Shown: in pieces, positions 38,055-51,700 of the stretch
Numbering within the stretch: position 1 is the stretch's first letter
Layout: the number at the start of each line of letters is the position of its first letter
From: Sipunculus nudus
Taxonomy: Eukaryota; Annelida; Sipuncula; Golfingiida; Sipunculidae
Length of the DNA: 64,000 bases
Assembly: GCA_026874595.1 (NCBI GenBank)
Contig: CM049309.1
Coordinates: 53,912,079-53,976,078, forward strand
Direction: 5' to 3'
Position numbers and translations under genes: made by a program
Notes under the pieces: generated by a model
Told to the model about the DNA's origin: nothing
What the model saw: only the letters and a program-made list of their open reading frames with translations
The model's database searches: none

Positions 38055-41000
38055 CTGTGGAAGAAAAACAGCATTTGTGAAACGAGAAAACTATATGTAA
38101 TCACATATAATAAAATACTTTATCACAACAGAAACTGACCAATCATTTTAAAGACCTTACCAAAATGTAATCATATTACTTCTATATGTGCAGAACATCT
38201 TTATGTTTACAGTGTGTAATTTAAAAGCCTTCCCCATAAGACGGGAAGGCTTACAGAGGATGATGAGTCTATTTCTATATCAATATTAGGATTTCAAGTT
38301 TTGAGGATGGGCTTACTTTGGTCCCCCTACCCCTGAAGAAAACCCATTATTTTTTTTCTTTCTTCTGTCTTTGATATCTCCAATACGGCTCTAGGTCTTT
38401 GAGAAAAACTGGTCAACTTACATTTTCTTATTTATTATTATTACCATTATAATTGTTACAATTTCTAATATAATTATTATTATTATCTAAATTATTATTT
38501 CACAGACAATAACGACAAGGGAATGACATAGTGAATCTACTATAATTTGCTATAATCCACAATGTCAATACTGGCACAAATCTTTTTTGCATTAGAGCCC
38601 TGATGGCCAAGCACTGTACTTTCATTCATTACTTTTATTACTACATCCACTCAAGGAGTTTGGCAGAATCTACATTTTCACCAATATCTGAACTTCTGTC
38701 TTTTAATCCACGTTTAGTCTTTTGCTTTGTGTGCAAGGTATCTTCAAGTTATGCACATATTAAATGTTGCTCTTTAGGCATGCATAAGCCTATTTTGGAA
38801 CAATCAAAACTCCAAAGCCAAATTTAAGATCATTTTTTTGCTGTCCGTGTGCCTGTCTAGAAATAAAATGATGCACTCTGTGACTGGTCTTTATTGCATG
38901 TGTCATGATGCAATGTTTATTTAACAAGGCTTATCAACCTTTAAAATTCTGAAATATTATTACGCTCCCGAGGCAGCGGAAATCTTACGCTTCTAAAGAG
39001 GCAACTGATTTTCACGCTGCCAGCTTTGACCGTTTATGATATATTTAGACACCCGATGCGGTTTGTTGTCCGCTGAAAAAAACGTGTGTATAATGTGACA
39101 AGCAGCCAACCAGATGCCAATAAACAAACACTCAACAGGCATCCTGGCTCCGCCCATAGCTGTGCTTCAAGCACCGTTTGAAGAAGATAATGGTCGAATT
39201 TTAATTGCTCCCTCTGCATTCTCGCATCATCAACCAATTCGATTCTGACAGTATGACTGTGTTAGCGTAGCCATGTATCTGTTGTATGCAGAACTGAAAC
39301 CAGCCAGCGAGATGAGCACGCAGCCTTTGCTGTTACGTTTTGTTTGAATTACAGCTCACCGGCCGGGCATCCTATGTGCCCAAGGCCCTAAGCAAACCAC
39401 CTCTGCTGCAATTCTGTCCGAGCCTGTGGCCTGTTCAGATGGTTACCGGGACGATGAGCTGTCACTCAAAACAAAATGAACATGATTGGCTCCGTGTATT
39501 CCTCGCTTGGCCGTGTCTTCTAGCACAAGATCTCATCTGATACAAAAATACAGTGCTCCCCCCGGTGTAGCAATTCAGGATACGAGGTCATAACAAACAG
39601 CGCTTACCATATAGGCATTAGGCCTATAGTTAAAGCGCTGTGGAAAGAGGGTAAAATATTATCTACTATCACTACCATGGTACAATCATTGTTTAAAGTT
39701 AGTGACAGTTCCAGTTCAAAATTAATCTTAATTATAGCAATGACGTAAAAATCCAAATTCTTACCTTGGTGGGTATGACAGTTGTGGTGACAAGATTTCT
39801 AAACCGGCCAATGGATGGATCAACATCCTCTGAAAAATGAACATCATCAAACAATTTAATTGCATATTATATACCTGCATATTATATAACTCAGTCCAGA
39901 ATTGAGTCCACTTTTTTTTAGACTTGGACTTGGATTTAAGGGTCCTGGACCCGGAATTTTACTTGGACTCAAAAGTAAGGACCCAGAAATCTGGCCTAGT
40001 CCATCGAGTCCAATGGAAAACTAGAATATCAGCAGAAGCTGAAAAAAGCCCTCAGCCAAAAGAACAGTGTTTAGAGGAGGTAACAGTATCAAGTACTAAA
40101 TATCTGTTCTCACATGGATGTATATCTGTACATGTCTCAGTTATAAATTTAAAATGGAGAGGTATGTACCATGATTCATAACAATCCACCAAATGCTTCC
40201 TGAAAAATAAGCTTCTAAGTTTTATTATATTATAAGCTCTGTGACCTTGAATAGGGTAAGGTCACCCATCTTCAAACTTGACCGACATTTTGTCGATATA
40301 CATCTTCACCAAAGAAATAAAATTCCTACTGTGAATCCTTTTAGAGATATCCAGCTCACTAGGCCAAAGTTGAAAAATCCAAGAAAAATTCATTAAAAAT
40401 CAGAAATTGTAGGTGGCGCCCCTAAACTCGTGCAGCAGTTACAGACCATCAGTCCCTATGATCATCGTAAGTATTGTGAAAATCCACCCAATGGTTCCAG
40501 AAAAATAAGCTTCTAAATTTTTTTTCTATAATCAGCTCTAAAATGTAGAAAAATAGGTCAAGGTCACCCATCTTCAAACATGACTGAGATTTTGTCAATA
40601 TACATCTTCTTCGAAGAAATAAAATTCCAACGGTGAATCCTTTTAGAGATATCCTGCTCACAAGCCCAAAGTTGAAAAATCCAATAAAAATTCATTAAAA
40701 ATCAGAAATTGTAGGTGGCACCACCAAACTTGTGTAGCAGGTACAGATTATCAGTCCCAATAACCAAAGTAAGTTTTGTGAAAATCCACCAAATGGTTCC
40801 TGAGTAATAAGCATCTAAGTGTTTTTCTATAATCAGCTCTAAAATGAAGAAAAATAGGTCAAGGTCACCCATCTTTGAACTTGACCGAGATTATGTCGAT
40901 ATACATCTTTACCAAGGAAATAAAATTCTGACGGTGAATCCTTTTCAAGATATCCCGCTCACAAGTTAAAAGTTAACGGATGCCAAACGGTTGGCCGGAC

Positions 41001-44000
41001 GGACGGTCAGCTTGGGTGACGACAACAGCCCATCAGCCTAAGGGCTGAGGGCTAAAAAAGCCTGTCATACACTGTAAAGACTTAAATACATACTATATGT
41101 ATTCTGCTAACAGAATATAACAAAATAATAACACTATATGTACCAAGCTTCAACTCTGCATTGGGAGCTTATTGTTACCAACGTTTACAGTAAAAGCATG
41201 TGAAACATAACTTTAAAATGTATATGATAATCTGAAATTTCCATTTGAAAATGCTTTTTGCAGATATTTGTATTGGACTAGACTTGGGTTTCAGGTGACT
41301 CAGACTTGGAGAAGGTGGACTTGGACTTGAATCTCACAGACTCTGACTTGGGCTTAGTCTTGACTCTGATTTGCACTTCGACTTGACCACATCACTGATA
41401 AATGCATGTAGTTCTGGGTGTTATTGTCAAGCTGGTACATGGTCAAACTAGAATACGGGTTGTCGACAAGCGACTATGTGTATCCGCCAAAAACAGAGTA
41501 GGACAGGTGAAGTGAGGCATGGACTGAGTGGCAAGGGGAAATAAGAGTTACATGTGTAACATATTAGAATGGATCTGTGCAACGTAAACATGATTGTAGG
41601 TGGCGCCACCTGTTATTTGAACGAGAAACTATCCAAGATGTATACACATGCAAAATTTCAGGTGGAAAAGTCAAACCACTGCAGAGATATAAGTGATTTT
41701 AACCCAAGGCAGACACACAGATGGACGCTGTGCAAAAATTGCTGAAGGTGGCACCATCATTTTTGTGTACGTTATAAAGCTATCCAAGGGCTACATTTGT
41801 GTAAATTTTTTTTCCTGATTGATCAAACGGTTTCAGAGATATAAGCATTAATGTCTGCAGCATGAACCTGAACGTAGGTGGCGCCACCTGTCATAAAATC
41901 AAGAAAACTATGCGGGAATTTATACGCATGCCGAATTTCAGGTAATTTGGTCAAACCACTGCAGAGATGTGAGTGATTTTAACCCAAGGCAGACAAACAG
42001 ATGGACGCTGTGCAAAAATGGCTGCAGGTGGGGCCACCATTTTTGTGTATGTTATAAAGCTATCTAAGGGCTACATTTGTGAAAAATTTTTTTCCTGATT
42101 GGTCGAATGAGTCAAGAGATATATACATGGATGTCTACAGCATGAACGTGAATGTAATTGGCGCCACCTGTCATAAAATCAAGAGAGCTATGGGGGATGT
42201 ATATGCATGCCGAATTTCAGGTAATTTGGTCAAACCACTGCAGAGATATGAGTGATTTTAACCAAAGGCAGACAAACAGATGGACGCTATGCAAAAATGG
42301 CTGCAGGTGGCGCCACCATTTTTATGTATGTTATAAAGCTATCCAAGGGCTACATTTGTGTAATTCTTTTTTCCTGATTGGTCAAACGGTCTCGAGATAT
42401 GAGCTTGGATGTCTGCAGCATTAACGTGAATGTAGGTGGTGCCACCTGTCATAAAATCAAGAGAGCTATGGGGGATGTATACCCATGCCGAATATTAGGT
42501 TAATTAGTCAAACAACTGCAGAGATATGAGTGATTTTAACCCAAGGCAGATGAACAGATGGACACTGTGCAAACATGGTTGCAGGTGGCGCCACCTTTTT
42601 TTGTGTATGTTATAAAGCTATCCAAGGGCTACATTTGTGTAAAACTTTTTTCCTGATCGGTCAAACAGTTCCTGAGATATGTTGGTTTATGTATGGAAAC
42701 AGACACACAAACGGACTCTGGGCAGAGAGGAAAGGTCAGAGGTCAAGGCTACTTGGTTAGGCACCAGTTCTCATGTGACCCGATAATTTGTGTAAGTTTC
42801 GGAAAAATCCGTCCAGTAGTCTCAGAGGAGTTCTCCGGAAATGAACGCAGCGGCAGCGGAACCCGGTCAAAAACATAGTATCCGCAAAACTTTGTTTTGG
42901 CAGATACAATTACATAAAATGATGGTGTGGGATTACCTGGGTTAATAACATCTTCATCTTCATTAAATGATACATGTGAGCCTTTCCTTTTTCTTTTAAG
43001 TGGGTTTGGTGTGCTGTCTGTAATGTCTCCCAGGGCAGTTATTCTTCTATTATGTGCAGTGTTGAACTCTGTAAGGTTCTGAAAGTGAAAAAGAAAATCC
43101 TTAAGTTTTAAATTCAAACGGAGGAGAAAGAGACAGAAAAGTAAAATATGAAAATACTAAAGTTTATGATAAAACAGATTAGAGACAGAAAAGTAAAAAA
43201 AGAAAATCCTCAAGTTTTAAGTTCAAACAGATTAGAATGAGCCAGAGAAAGTAACAAGTGACCCATGGGTCATGATGCTCAGCTGACTGGGAAGAGATTC
43301 GCCAAAGGAAATTTTATCATCTGAATGGTAGTATATACCCATTTAACTGAAGCATCAAACCGATTAACCAACAGGCCAAGATTGTGACTGTATTTATATA
43401 TCTCAAAAATAGAGAAAAAATGCATAAACTTTAAAAAAGAATACAGGTGGTTCCACCAGTCTGCAGAAACTAATAAAAACACTTAATGGTTAATATCCAT
43501 GCAAAGAATCATGGTGATCACTGCATTCGTTGTTCAGATACTTCAAATTTTCCATTATTCTGAGGGATACTTTGGAGTCCTAAAGCTTGAAGGATATGGG
43601 TAACAGAGACCTAATTTCAGGTCTCCACAGACACTTTTCATGGGCCTCCTTGCATGACAAGAATGAAGATTCTAGGTCCTGTTGTTACAATTTGTGCCAC
43701 ATTAACAGATGACAGCATCCTTATAGGTCTCAAAAATTGAGAAAAAAATTCGTAATAAAACCCGAGCAAATACAGGTGGTGCCACCAGTCTGCAGAAACT
43801 GATGAAACACTCCATGATCAATATCCAGGCAAAGAATCATGGTGATCTCTGCATTAGTTGTTCAGATACTTCAGCTTTTGTATCAAATTGTCCATTATTC
43901 TGAGGGATACTTCGGAGTCCTATAGCTTGAAGGATATGGGTAACAGAGACCTAATTTCAGGTTTCCATAGAGACTTTTCATGGGTCTCCAAGTGTGTCAA

Positions 44001-45685
44001 GAATGAAGATTCTAGGTCCAGTCGTACCGATTTGTACCCTGTTGACAGATAACTACATCCTTAAAGGTCTCAAAAATAGAGAAAAAAAATTGTGAAAATT
44101 TGAAAAAATACAGCTGGCACCACCAGTCTGCAGGAACTGATGGAACACCTCTTGATCAATATGTATGCAAAAAATCATGACCATCAGTGTTGTAGTTATT
44201 GAGATGTTGCAGTTTGATTTTATCAAATTTTCCATTATTCTGGGGGGTAATTGGGAGCCCCACTGCTCAAAGGATATGGGTAACAGAGACCTTATTTCAG
44301 GTTTCCATGGAGACTTTTTATAGGTCTCTCACTGTGTGAGGAATGAAGATTCTAGCTCCATTCTTTACAATTTGTGCCCTGTTGACAGATGTTCACATTT
44401 TAAAGGTCTCAAAAACAGAGAAAACAATTTGTAAAAAATCGAAAAATACAGGTGGCGCCACCAGTCTGCAGACACTGATGAAACATCTCATGATCAATAT
44501 GTATGCAAAAAATAATGACCATCAGTGATGTAGTTAATGAGATATTGAAGTTTGTGTATGAAATTTTTGACTATTCTGGGGGGGTACCTTTGGGCCCCAT
44601 AGCTTGGAAGGATATGGGTAATAGAGACCTAACTTCTAGTTTCCATGGAGACTTTTCATAGGTCTCTCAGTGTGTCAAGAATAAAGATTCCAGGTCCAGT
44701 CATTGCGATTTGTGCCCTGTTAACAGATGTTCACATTTTTAAAGGTCTCAAAAATAGAGAAAAAAATTTGTAAACAATCGAAAAATACAGGTGGCACCAC
44801 CAGTCTGCAGGAACTGATGAAACTTCTCATGATCAGTATGTATGCAAAAAATCATGACCATCAGTGATGTAGTTAATGAGATATTGAAGTTTTTGTATGA
44901 AATTTTTGAATATTCTGGGGGGTACTTTGGGGCCCCATATCTCGAAGGATATTGGTAAGAGAGACCTAATTTCTGGTTTCCAAGGAGATTTTTCATGGAC
45001 CTCTCAGAATGTAAAGTTACAAGATTCTAGGTCCAGCGGTTAAGATTTGTGCCAGGTTAACGGACAGACGGGTGGACGGACAGACAGACGGACAGACTGA
45101 TGACAGACAAAGAGTGATCACTATAGCTCAGATGACTTACTGAGCTAAAAAAATAATCCTAAGTTTTAAGTTCAAACAGATTAGAAAGTAACAGAAAGTA
45201 AAAAGAAAATCCTAAAGTGTTAAGTTCAAACAGATTAGAAATAGACAGGCTTTGCTATTTAAGTTTCTGCAAACCTAATTAGTTAAACTTTCATCATTTA
45301 TAGTATTATTTTGAGGCAGTTCTTTACCCCATGGATGAAATGTCAGGCCTGCATCTCTGTTGCATGCACTTGCATCTCTATTTTCCGCAACCATGGTTGT
45401 AGTTAATGTGCAATTCCACCTGTTGCTTGCAATCAAGATTATTGTTTGGCTATGGTTTATTGAATTTTGTCATTTTGATATTGCCAAAATTAAAATCAAG
45501 AGCTAAGTATGTCCCAAATGAACCACATGTTAAACCTTGTTTGATCAAAGTTGAACAAGAGGATTATCAATCCTCCCATCATACACCAGGAATGCAGTTT
45601 ATAAATCCTAGAAGGATTACTGATCCTAAGAGCACAGTTTATCCCATCACATGTTTTTCCTCTTAATGAATGAGACAAAGTGACA

Positions 45686-45755
<70 letters not shown>

Positions 45756-48700
45756 GAAAATCACTTAATGTCAAAAGTTTCTTCCCTAACTTCCTGATCT
45801 TCCAAGTAACTTCCCAAAGTTTCTGGCAATGTCTCAAATTTTCCTAGGAAGAGAAGAAATACCTATCTTCCTAGAAGAGTGCCAATCCAGTTTTTACCTA
45901 TATAAATACACAAACACACAATTTTTATTTTTGGCACAGTATATCTTACATCAAGTTCTGTCTCTGTTTCTGGTAGGCCGAGAAGCCCTCCCTCCACCTC
46001 CTCTCCTGTTTTATCCTGTAGACTAGTGTTGGCCAGCATGTTTTGCGGTCGCTCTCTTATGAAGTAACGCCTTGTGGATGCCCCGAAGTGGATTTCACTG
46101 TCAATAGGCACTTGTTGAGGCTTCTTCCCCTCAAGACGAATGTGGCCAATGTAAGTGCCATGAGCTGAAAGCATTTAGATTAATCATACAGCATTTCAAT
46201 ATATTACAAACTGAATCTCCAAACCATAGCTTCAGAAGTAAAATTAAAACACAAATAGTCCCCCACCATGTGTTTAACTATGAAAGAACCCCTTCCAAAA
46301 TACTAACTGGTAAAGACCATTTTGAACCGCAAAAAGTTTATAAAAGTTTATAATCACATCAGATGTGTGCTGAGTATGCCTGTAAAATTTGGTGAAGAAA
46401 GCAACAGGGGTCTTAGAGATAATAAGTAAAAGATTTGGGTGGGAAGGACGGACAGTCGCAGACCATTCTAGTTATCCTAACAAGACTAATGCACTTTGAT
46501 TCAGGTCTCATGTATTTTTCAAAGGGAACGTTTCATTTATGAAACAATTACCATCTAGTCACTTTAATTGTTCTTCCCCTGTGAGAATTACACTAACAAA
46601 AGCCTACAGCTCCCTCACAACAGTTCTGATTTGGCAGAGGGCACAGACACTGATACACAAAGCATAGTATTTAATTTTTATTTACATTCTTCACTTGCCA
46701 CACAACTTCAATAGATGTATATTTAATGTTATGTATCATCTATGTTCAGCTGCATCATAAATAACAGTCTAATCACTGTTATAATTGTGTTTTGTAAAGT
46801 GCCCCATAATTTGAAAATAATGGGCTATTAAAAGCAGCTTGGCACCTGTGTGTAAAGATAAATACAACATCAATTTACAACAAGGAAAATACAGTCTTGG
46901 TGATATGGTCACTGGTATTATGTGGTATACCCAGTTAATAGAATAACTCATTAGAATAATTAATAACTACCCTACAACACACCTTTTAGAAGGTAAAACA
47001 AATGCATTTATGTAGTCACCTGACAGACGACTGACATGAGATGAACACTGTTTTTATGGTATATAATGTGTTGATAACTTGGTGTGAAACAGTGATGTAG
47101 GACTCGGGTCAGTGGACTCAGGACCTTTTTTTCAGGGTCTCAGACTTGGACTAGAGGATACAGGACTCGGATTTGTACTCCGAGGTCAGGACTTGAGGTC
47201 CATCTTGTGTGCAAGGCAGAAAGACTGTGTCACATTAAGTAGAACTCTGAGATAGGAGCACACAGTACGCTCTTTACACAGCGCTTTACCCATAGGCCAA
47301 CTACCTATATCGTAAGCGCTGTTTGTTAGGACCTTGTATCCTGAATCTCTACACCAGAGGGGAGCACTGTATTTTGGTCCAATCAGATGACACCCTGTGG
47401 TGGAAGCAAAACGGTTTACCAGCCAAGTGAGGAATACACGGAGCCAATGTTGTTTATTTCGTTTTGAGTAACAGCTCATGGCCCCGGCAACCGTTTGAAC
47501 AGGCCACAGGCTCAGAGGGAATTGCCTAACGCGTGGTTTCTGGGCGGAGCCTGATGCCTGTGGAGTGTTTGTTGACTTGTATTTGGTTGGCTGATAGTCA
47601 CATCAGCAGTTTTTTAAGCAGACAGGCCATGTGCACCATCTGGTTTTAAGTGCATCATAAATGGTCAAATCAGTCAGCGGAAAAATCGGTAGCCTCTTTA
47701 GAAGCGCAAGATTTCTGCTGCCTCGGAGCTTAAGCACACAGTTGAGACTGATATATGTGAACTATTGACAGAATATTAAATAATTCAAGACTGTATAAAC
47801 AGAGCTTTACCTTCAGGAGTTACATGTAATATTAAAGTAACACCATGTGTAAACTATATAAATAATATTCATGATAATCTTGATAATCCAATTTAAAGTG
47901 TTTTAAATAAAGATATTTTACTGGACTTGGACTCTAAATGAAGCTCTGAAAGATCTGGACACATAGACAGTAGACCTGAACTCGAACCTAGAGTGTGGCT
48001 TGAACTCGGACTTGATTCTGGACTCATATTTTGTGGACTTGATTACAGCACTGATGTGAGAGGACTTACTGCTGCCTAAGTCAATGATGAACGGTCTCCC
48101 AAGGTGTTTGTGCCAGACCAGAGCGGCGTGAACACGGGAACATGAAGAGTGGTCAATACGGAAGTCACAAAGCTGCTTGTTACGACCAAAGAAGTAACAT
48201 TTCTTCTCATCAATCATTAATTTCTGAAATGAAAGCAACATTTGTGACTAAAATAATATACAAACATAAACAAAAAGGGTCTCACAAATATGAAGTTTTG
48301 CTTACTTGTTTTGCACTATTTTATTTATTTTATTTTTCCTTGAATGTTTATAACATAATGGCATTAAACCATGTTAATAATTAACCTGTCAGTTGTAATT
48401 ATCAGGATTCTGTCTCAAACCTTGATCGTACAGAGTTATCTATAACAAGTGACCCATGGGTCATGACGCTCAGCTGACTGGGAAGAGATTCGCAAAAGGA
48501 AATTTTATCATCAGAATGGTAGTATATACCCATTCAACTGAAGCATCAAACAGATTAACCAACAGGCCAAGATTTAGTCTGTATTTATATATCTCACAAA
48601 TAGAGAAAAATGTGTAAACTTTTAAAACTAGAATACAGGTAACCGACAAGTGACTACATGTATCTGCCAAAATCGGATAGTGAGGCATGGATTGAGTGGC

Positions 48701-51700
48701 AAGGGGAAATAGAGTGAGGTATGTTGCATATTAGCATGGATGTCTGCAGCCTAAATGTGTATGTAGGTTGTGCCACCTACCACAAATCCAGAAAGCTGTC
48801 CAAGTTGTATACACCTGCAAAATTTTAGGCAGAAAAGTCAAACCACTACATGTATATGAGCGATTTTTGCCCATGGCAGACAAACAGACAAACACTGTGC
48901 AAAAATCTTTGCAGGTAACCCCTCCAGTTTTGTGTATGATAAAGACCTATGTGAGATCTAAACACATGCACAATTTTGGCCCAATCTGTCAAATGGTTCC
49001 TGAGATATGAGCTTGGATGTGTCCAGCGTTAACTAGAATGTAGGTGGCGCCATCTGTCATAAAATCAAGAAAGCTGTCCACGATGTATAAACCTGCAAAA
49101 TTTTAGGCAGTTATGTCGAACCACTACAGAGAAATGAGTGATTTTAGGCCACGGAAGACTAACAGACAGACCCTGTGCAAACATTGTTACAGGTGGCGCC
49201 ACCATTTTTTGTGTATGTTACAGAGCTATCAAAGGGCTACATTTGTATAAATTTTATTTCCTGATCGGTCAAATGGTTCCCGAGATATAAGCTTGGATGT
49301 CATCAGCGTGAACGTGAACGTAGGTGGCGCCACCTGTCATAAAATCAAGAAAGCTATCCTGGATGTATACACATGACGAATTTCAGGTGAATTAGTCAAT
49401 TCACTGCAGAGATATGAGTGATTTTTAACCCAAGGCAGATGAACAGATGGACACTGTGCAAACATGGTTACAGGTGGCGCCACCATTTTTTGTGTATGTT
49501 ATAAGCAATCCAAGGGCTACATTTGTATCAATTTTATTTCCTGATCGGTCAAACGGTTCCCGAGATATGAGGGTTTATGAGTGGAAACAGACCCACAAAT
49601 GGACACTGGATAGAGAGAAAAGGTCAGAGGTCAATGCAAATTGGTTAGGCACCAGTTCACATGTGACCCGATAATAGGTGTAAGTTTGGAAAAAATCGGT
49701 CCATTAGTCTCCGAGGAGCTCTCTGGAAACGAACGCCGCGGCGGCGGAGGAACTCTGTCAAAAACATAGTATCCGCAAAACTTCGTTTTGGCGGATACAA
49801 AAATACAGGTGGCTCCACCAGTCTGCAGAAACTAATAAAAACACTTAATGGTCAATATCCATGCAAAAAATCATGGTGATCTCTGCATTAGTTGTTCAGA
49901 TACTTCAGTTTTTGTATCAAATTGTCCATTATTCTGAGGGATACTTCGGAGTCCTATAGCTTGAAGGATATGGGTAACAGAGACCTAATTTCAAGTTTCC
50001 ACAGGCACCTTTCATGGGCCTCCTTGCATGACAAGAATGAAGATTCTAGGTCCAGTTGTTGCGATTTGTACCCTGTTGACAGATAACCACATCTTTAAAG
50101 GTCTCCAAAAAAAAAAAAAAAATTCCTAAAAATTTGAAAAAAAAATAGAGGTGGCACACCCAGTCTGCAGAAACTGATGGAACAGCTCATGATCAATATG
50201 TATGCCGAAAATCATGACCATCAGTGTTGTAGTTATTGAAATACTGCAGTTTTTGTATCAAATTTTCCATTATTCTGGGGGGGGGGGGGGTATTTTGGAC
50301 CCATACAGCTTAAAGAATATGGGTAACAGAGACCTAATTTCAAGTTTCCATGGAGACTTTTCATGGGTCTCCCTGTGTGTCAAGAATGAAGATTCTTGGT
50401 CCAGTTTTTATGATTTGTGCCCTATTAACAGATGTTCATATCTTTAAAGGTCTCAAAAATACAGAAAAATTTTGTAAAAAAAACCGAACAAATACAGGTG
50501 GTGCCACCAGTCTGCAGAAACTTATGAAACACTCCATGATCAATATCCATGCAAACAATTATGGTTATCTCTGCATTAGTTGTTCAGATACTTTAGCTTT
50601 TGTATCAAATTTTCCATTATTCTGAGCTGTACTTTGGAGTGCCATAGCTCAAAGGATATGGGTAACAGAGACCAAATTTCAGGTTTCCATGGAGACTTAT
50701 CATGGGTCTCCCTGTGTGTCAAGAATGAAGACTCTAGGTCCAGTCGTTACGATTTGTACCCTGTTGACAGATTACTACATCCTTAAAGGTCTCAAAAATG
50801 GAGAAAACAATTCGTGAACATTGAAAAATACAGGTGGCGCCACCAGTCTGCACAAACTGATGAAACATCTCATGATCAATATGTATGTCGAAAATCATGA
50901 CCATCAGTGATGTAGTTAATGAGATATTGAAGTTTTTGTATGAAATTTTTGACTATTCTGGGGGGTAATTTTGGGCCCCATAGCTCGAAGGATATGGGTA
51001 ACAGAGACCTAATTTCTGGTTTCCATGGAGACTTTTCATAGGTCTCTCAGTGTGTCGAAAATGAAGATTCTAGGTCCAGTCTTTACGATTTGTGCCACGC
51101 TAACAGATGACAGCATCCTCAAAGGTCTCAAAAATAGAGGAAAAAATCCTAAAAAATCAAACAGTACAGGTGGCGCCACCAGTCTGCAGGAACTGATCAA
51201 ACATCTCATGATCAATATGTATGCCAAAAATGAAGACCATCAGTGATGTAGTTATTGAGATATTGAAGTTTTTGTATGAAATTTTTTACTATTCTGGGGG
51301 GTACTTTGGGGCCACATAGCTCAAAGGATATGGGTAACAGAGACCTAATTTCTGGTTTCCAAGAAGATTTTTCATGGACCTCTCAGTGTGTCAAAAATTA
51401 AGATTCTAAGTCCAGTCTTTATGATTTGTGCCTTGTTAACAGATGTTCACATTTTTAAAGGTCTCAAAAATAGAGAAAAAAATTCGTAAAAAATCGAAAA
51501 ATACAGGTGGCGCCACCAGTCTGCAGGAAGTGATGTAACATCTCATGATCAATATGTATGCCAAAAATCATGACCATCAGTCAAGTAGTTAATGAGATAT
51601 TGAAGTTTTTGTATGAAATTTTTTACTTTTCTGGGGGGGTACTTTGGGGCCACATAGCTCGAAGGATATGGGTAACAGAGACCTAATTTCTGGTTTCCAA

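Larger units (their letters stand above)
38055..39764 (-). other. PPP1R8 intron 6
   Basis: Holds the second hairpin-headed repeat (38225-38370) and one arm of the inverted repeat pair (38961-39650). Splice sites are GTAAGA and TTCCACAG. Confidence 0.85.
39830..42936 (-). other. PPP1R8 intron 5
   Basis: Almost entirely repeats: GACTTGG-type strings at 39896-39990 and 41275-41395, a family C element (40190-41059) and a family B element (41444-42910). Confidence 0.85.
43079..45949 (-). other. PPP1R8 intron 4
   Basis: Occupied by family A copy 1 (43252-45150) and a (TA)n run (45689-45752). Two short direct copies of a block with AAGTTTTAAGTTCAAACAGA lie at 43090-43240 and recur at 45155-45235, flanking the element. 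Confidence 0.85.

Noticed and set aside
45496-45837. 113-codon frame with a long Ile-Tyr run
   Set aside because: Read through a (TA)n microsatellite next to PPP1R8 exon 4; not part of the gene model.
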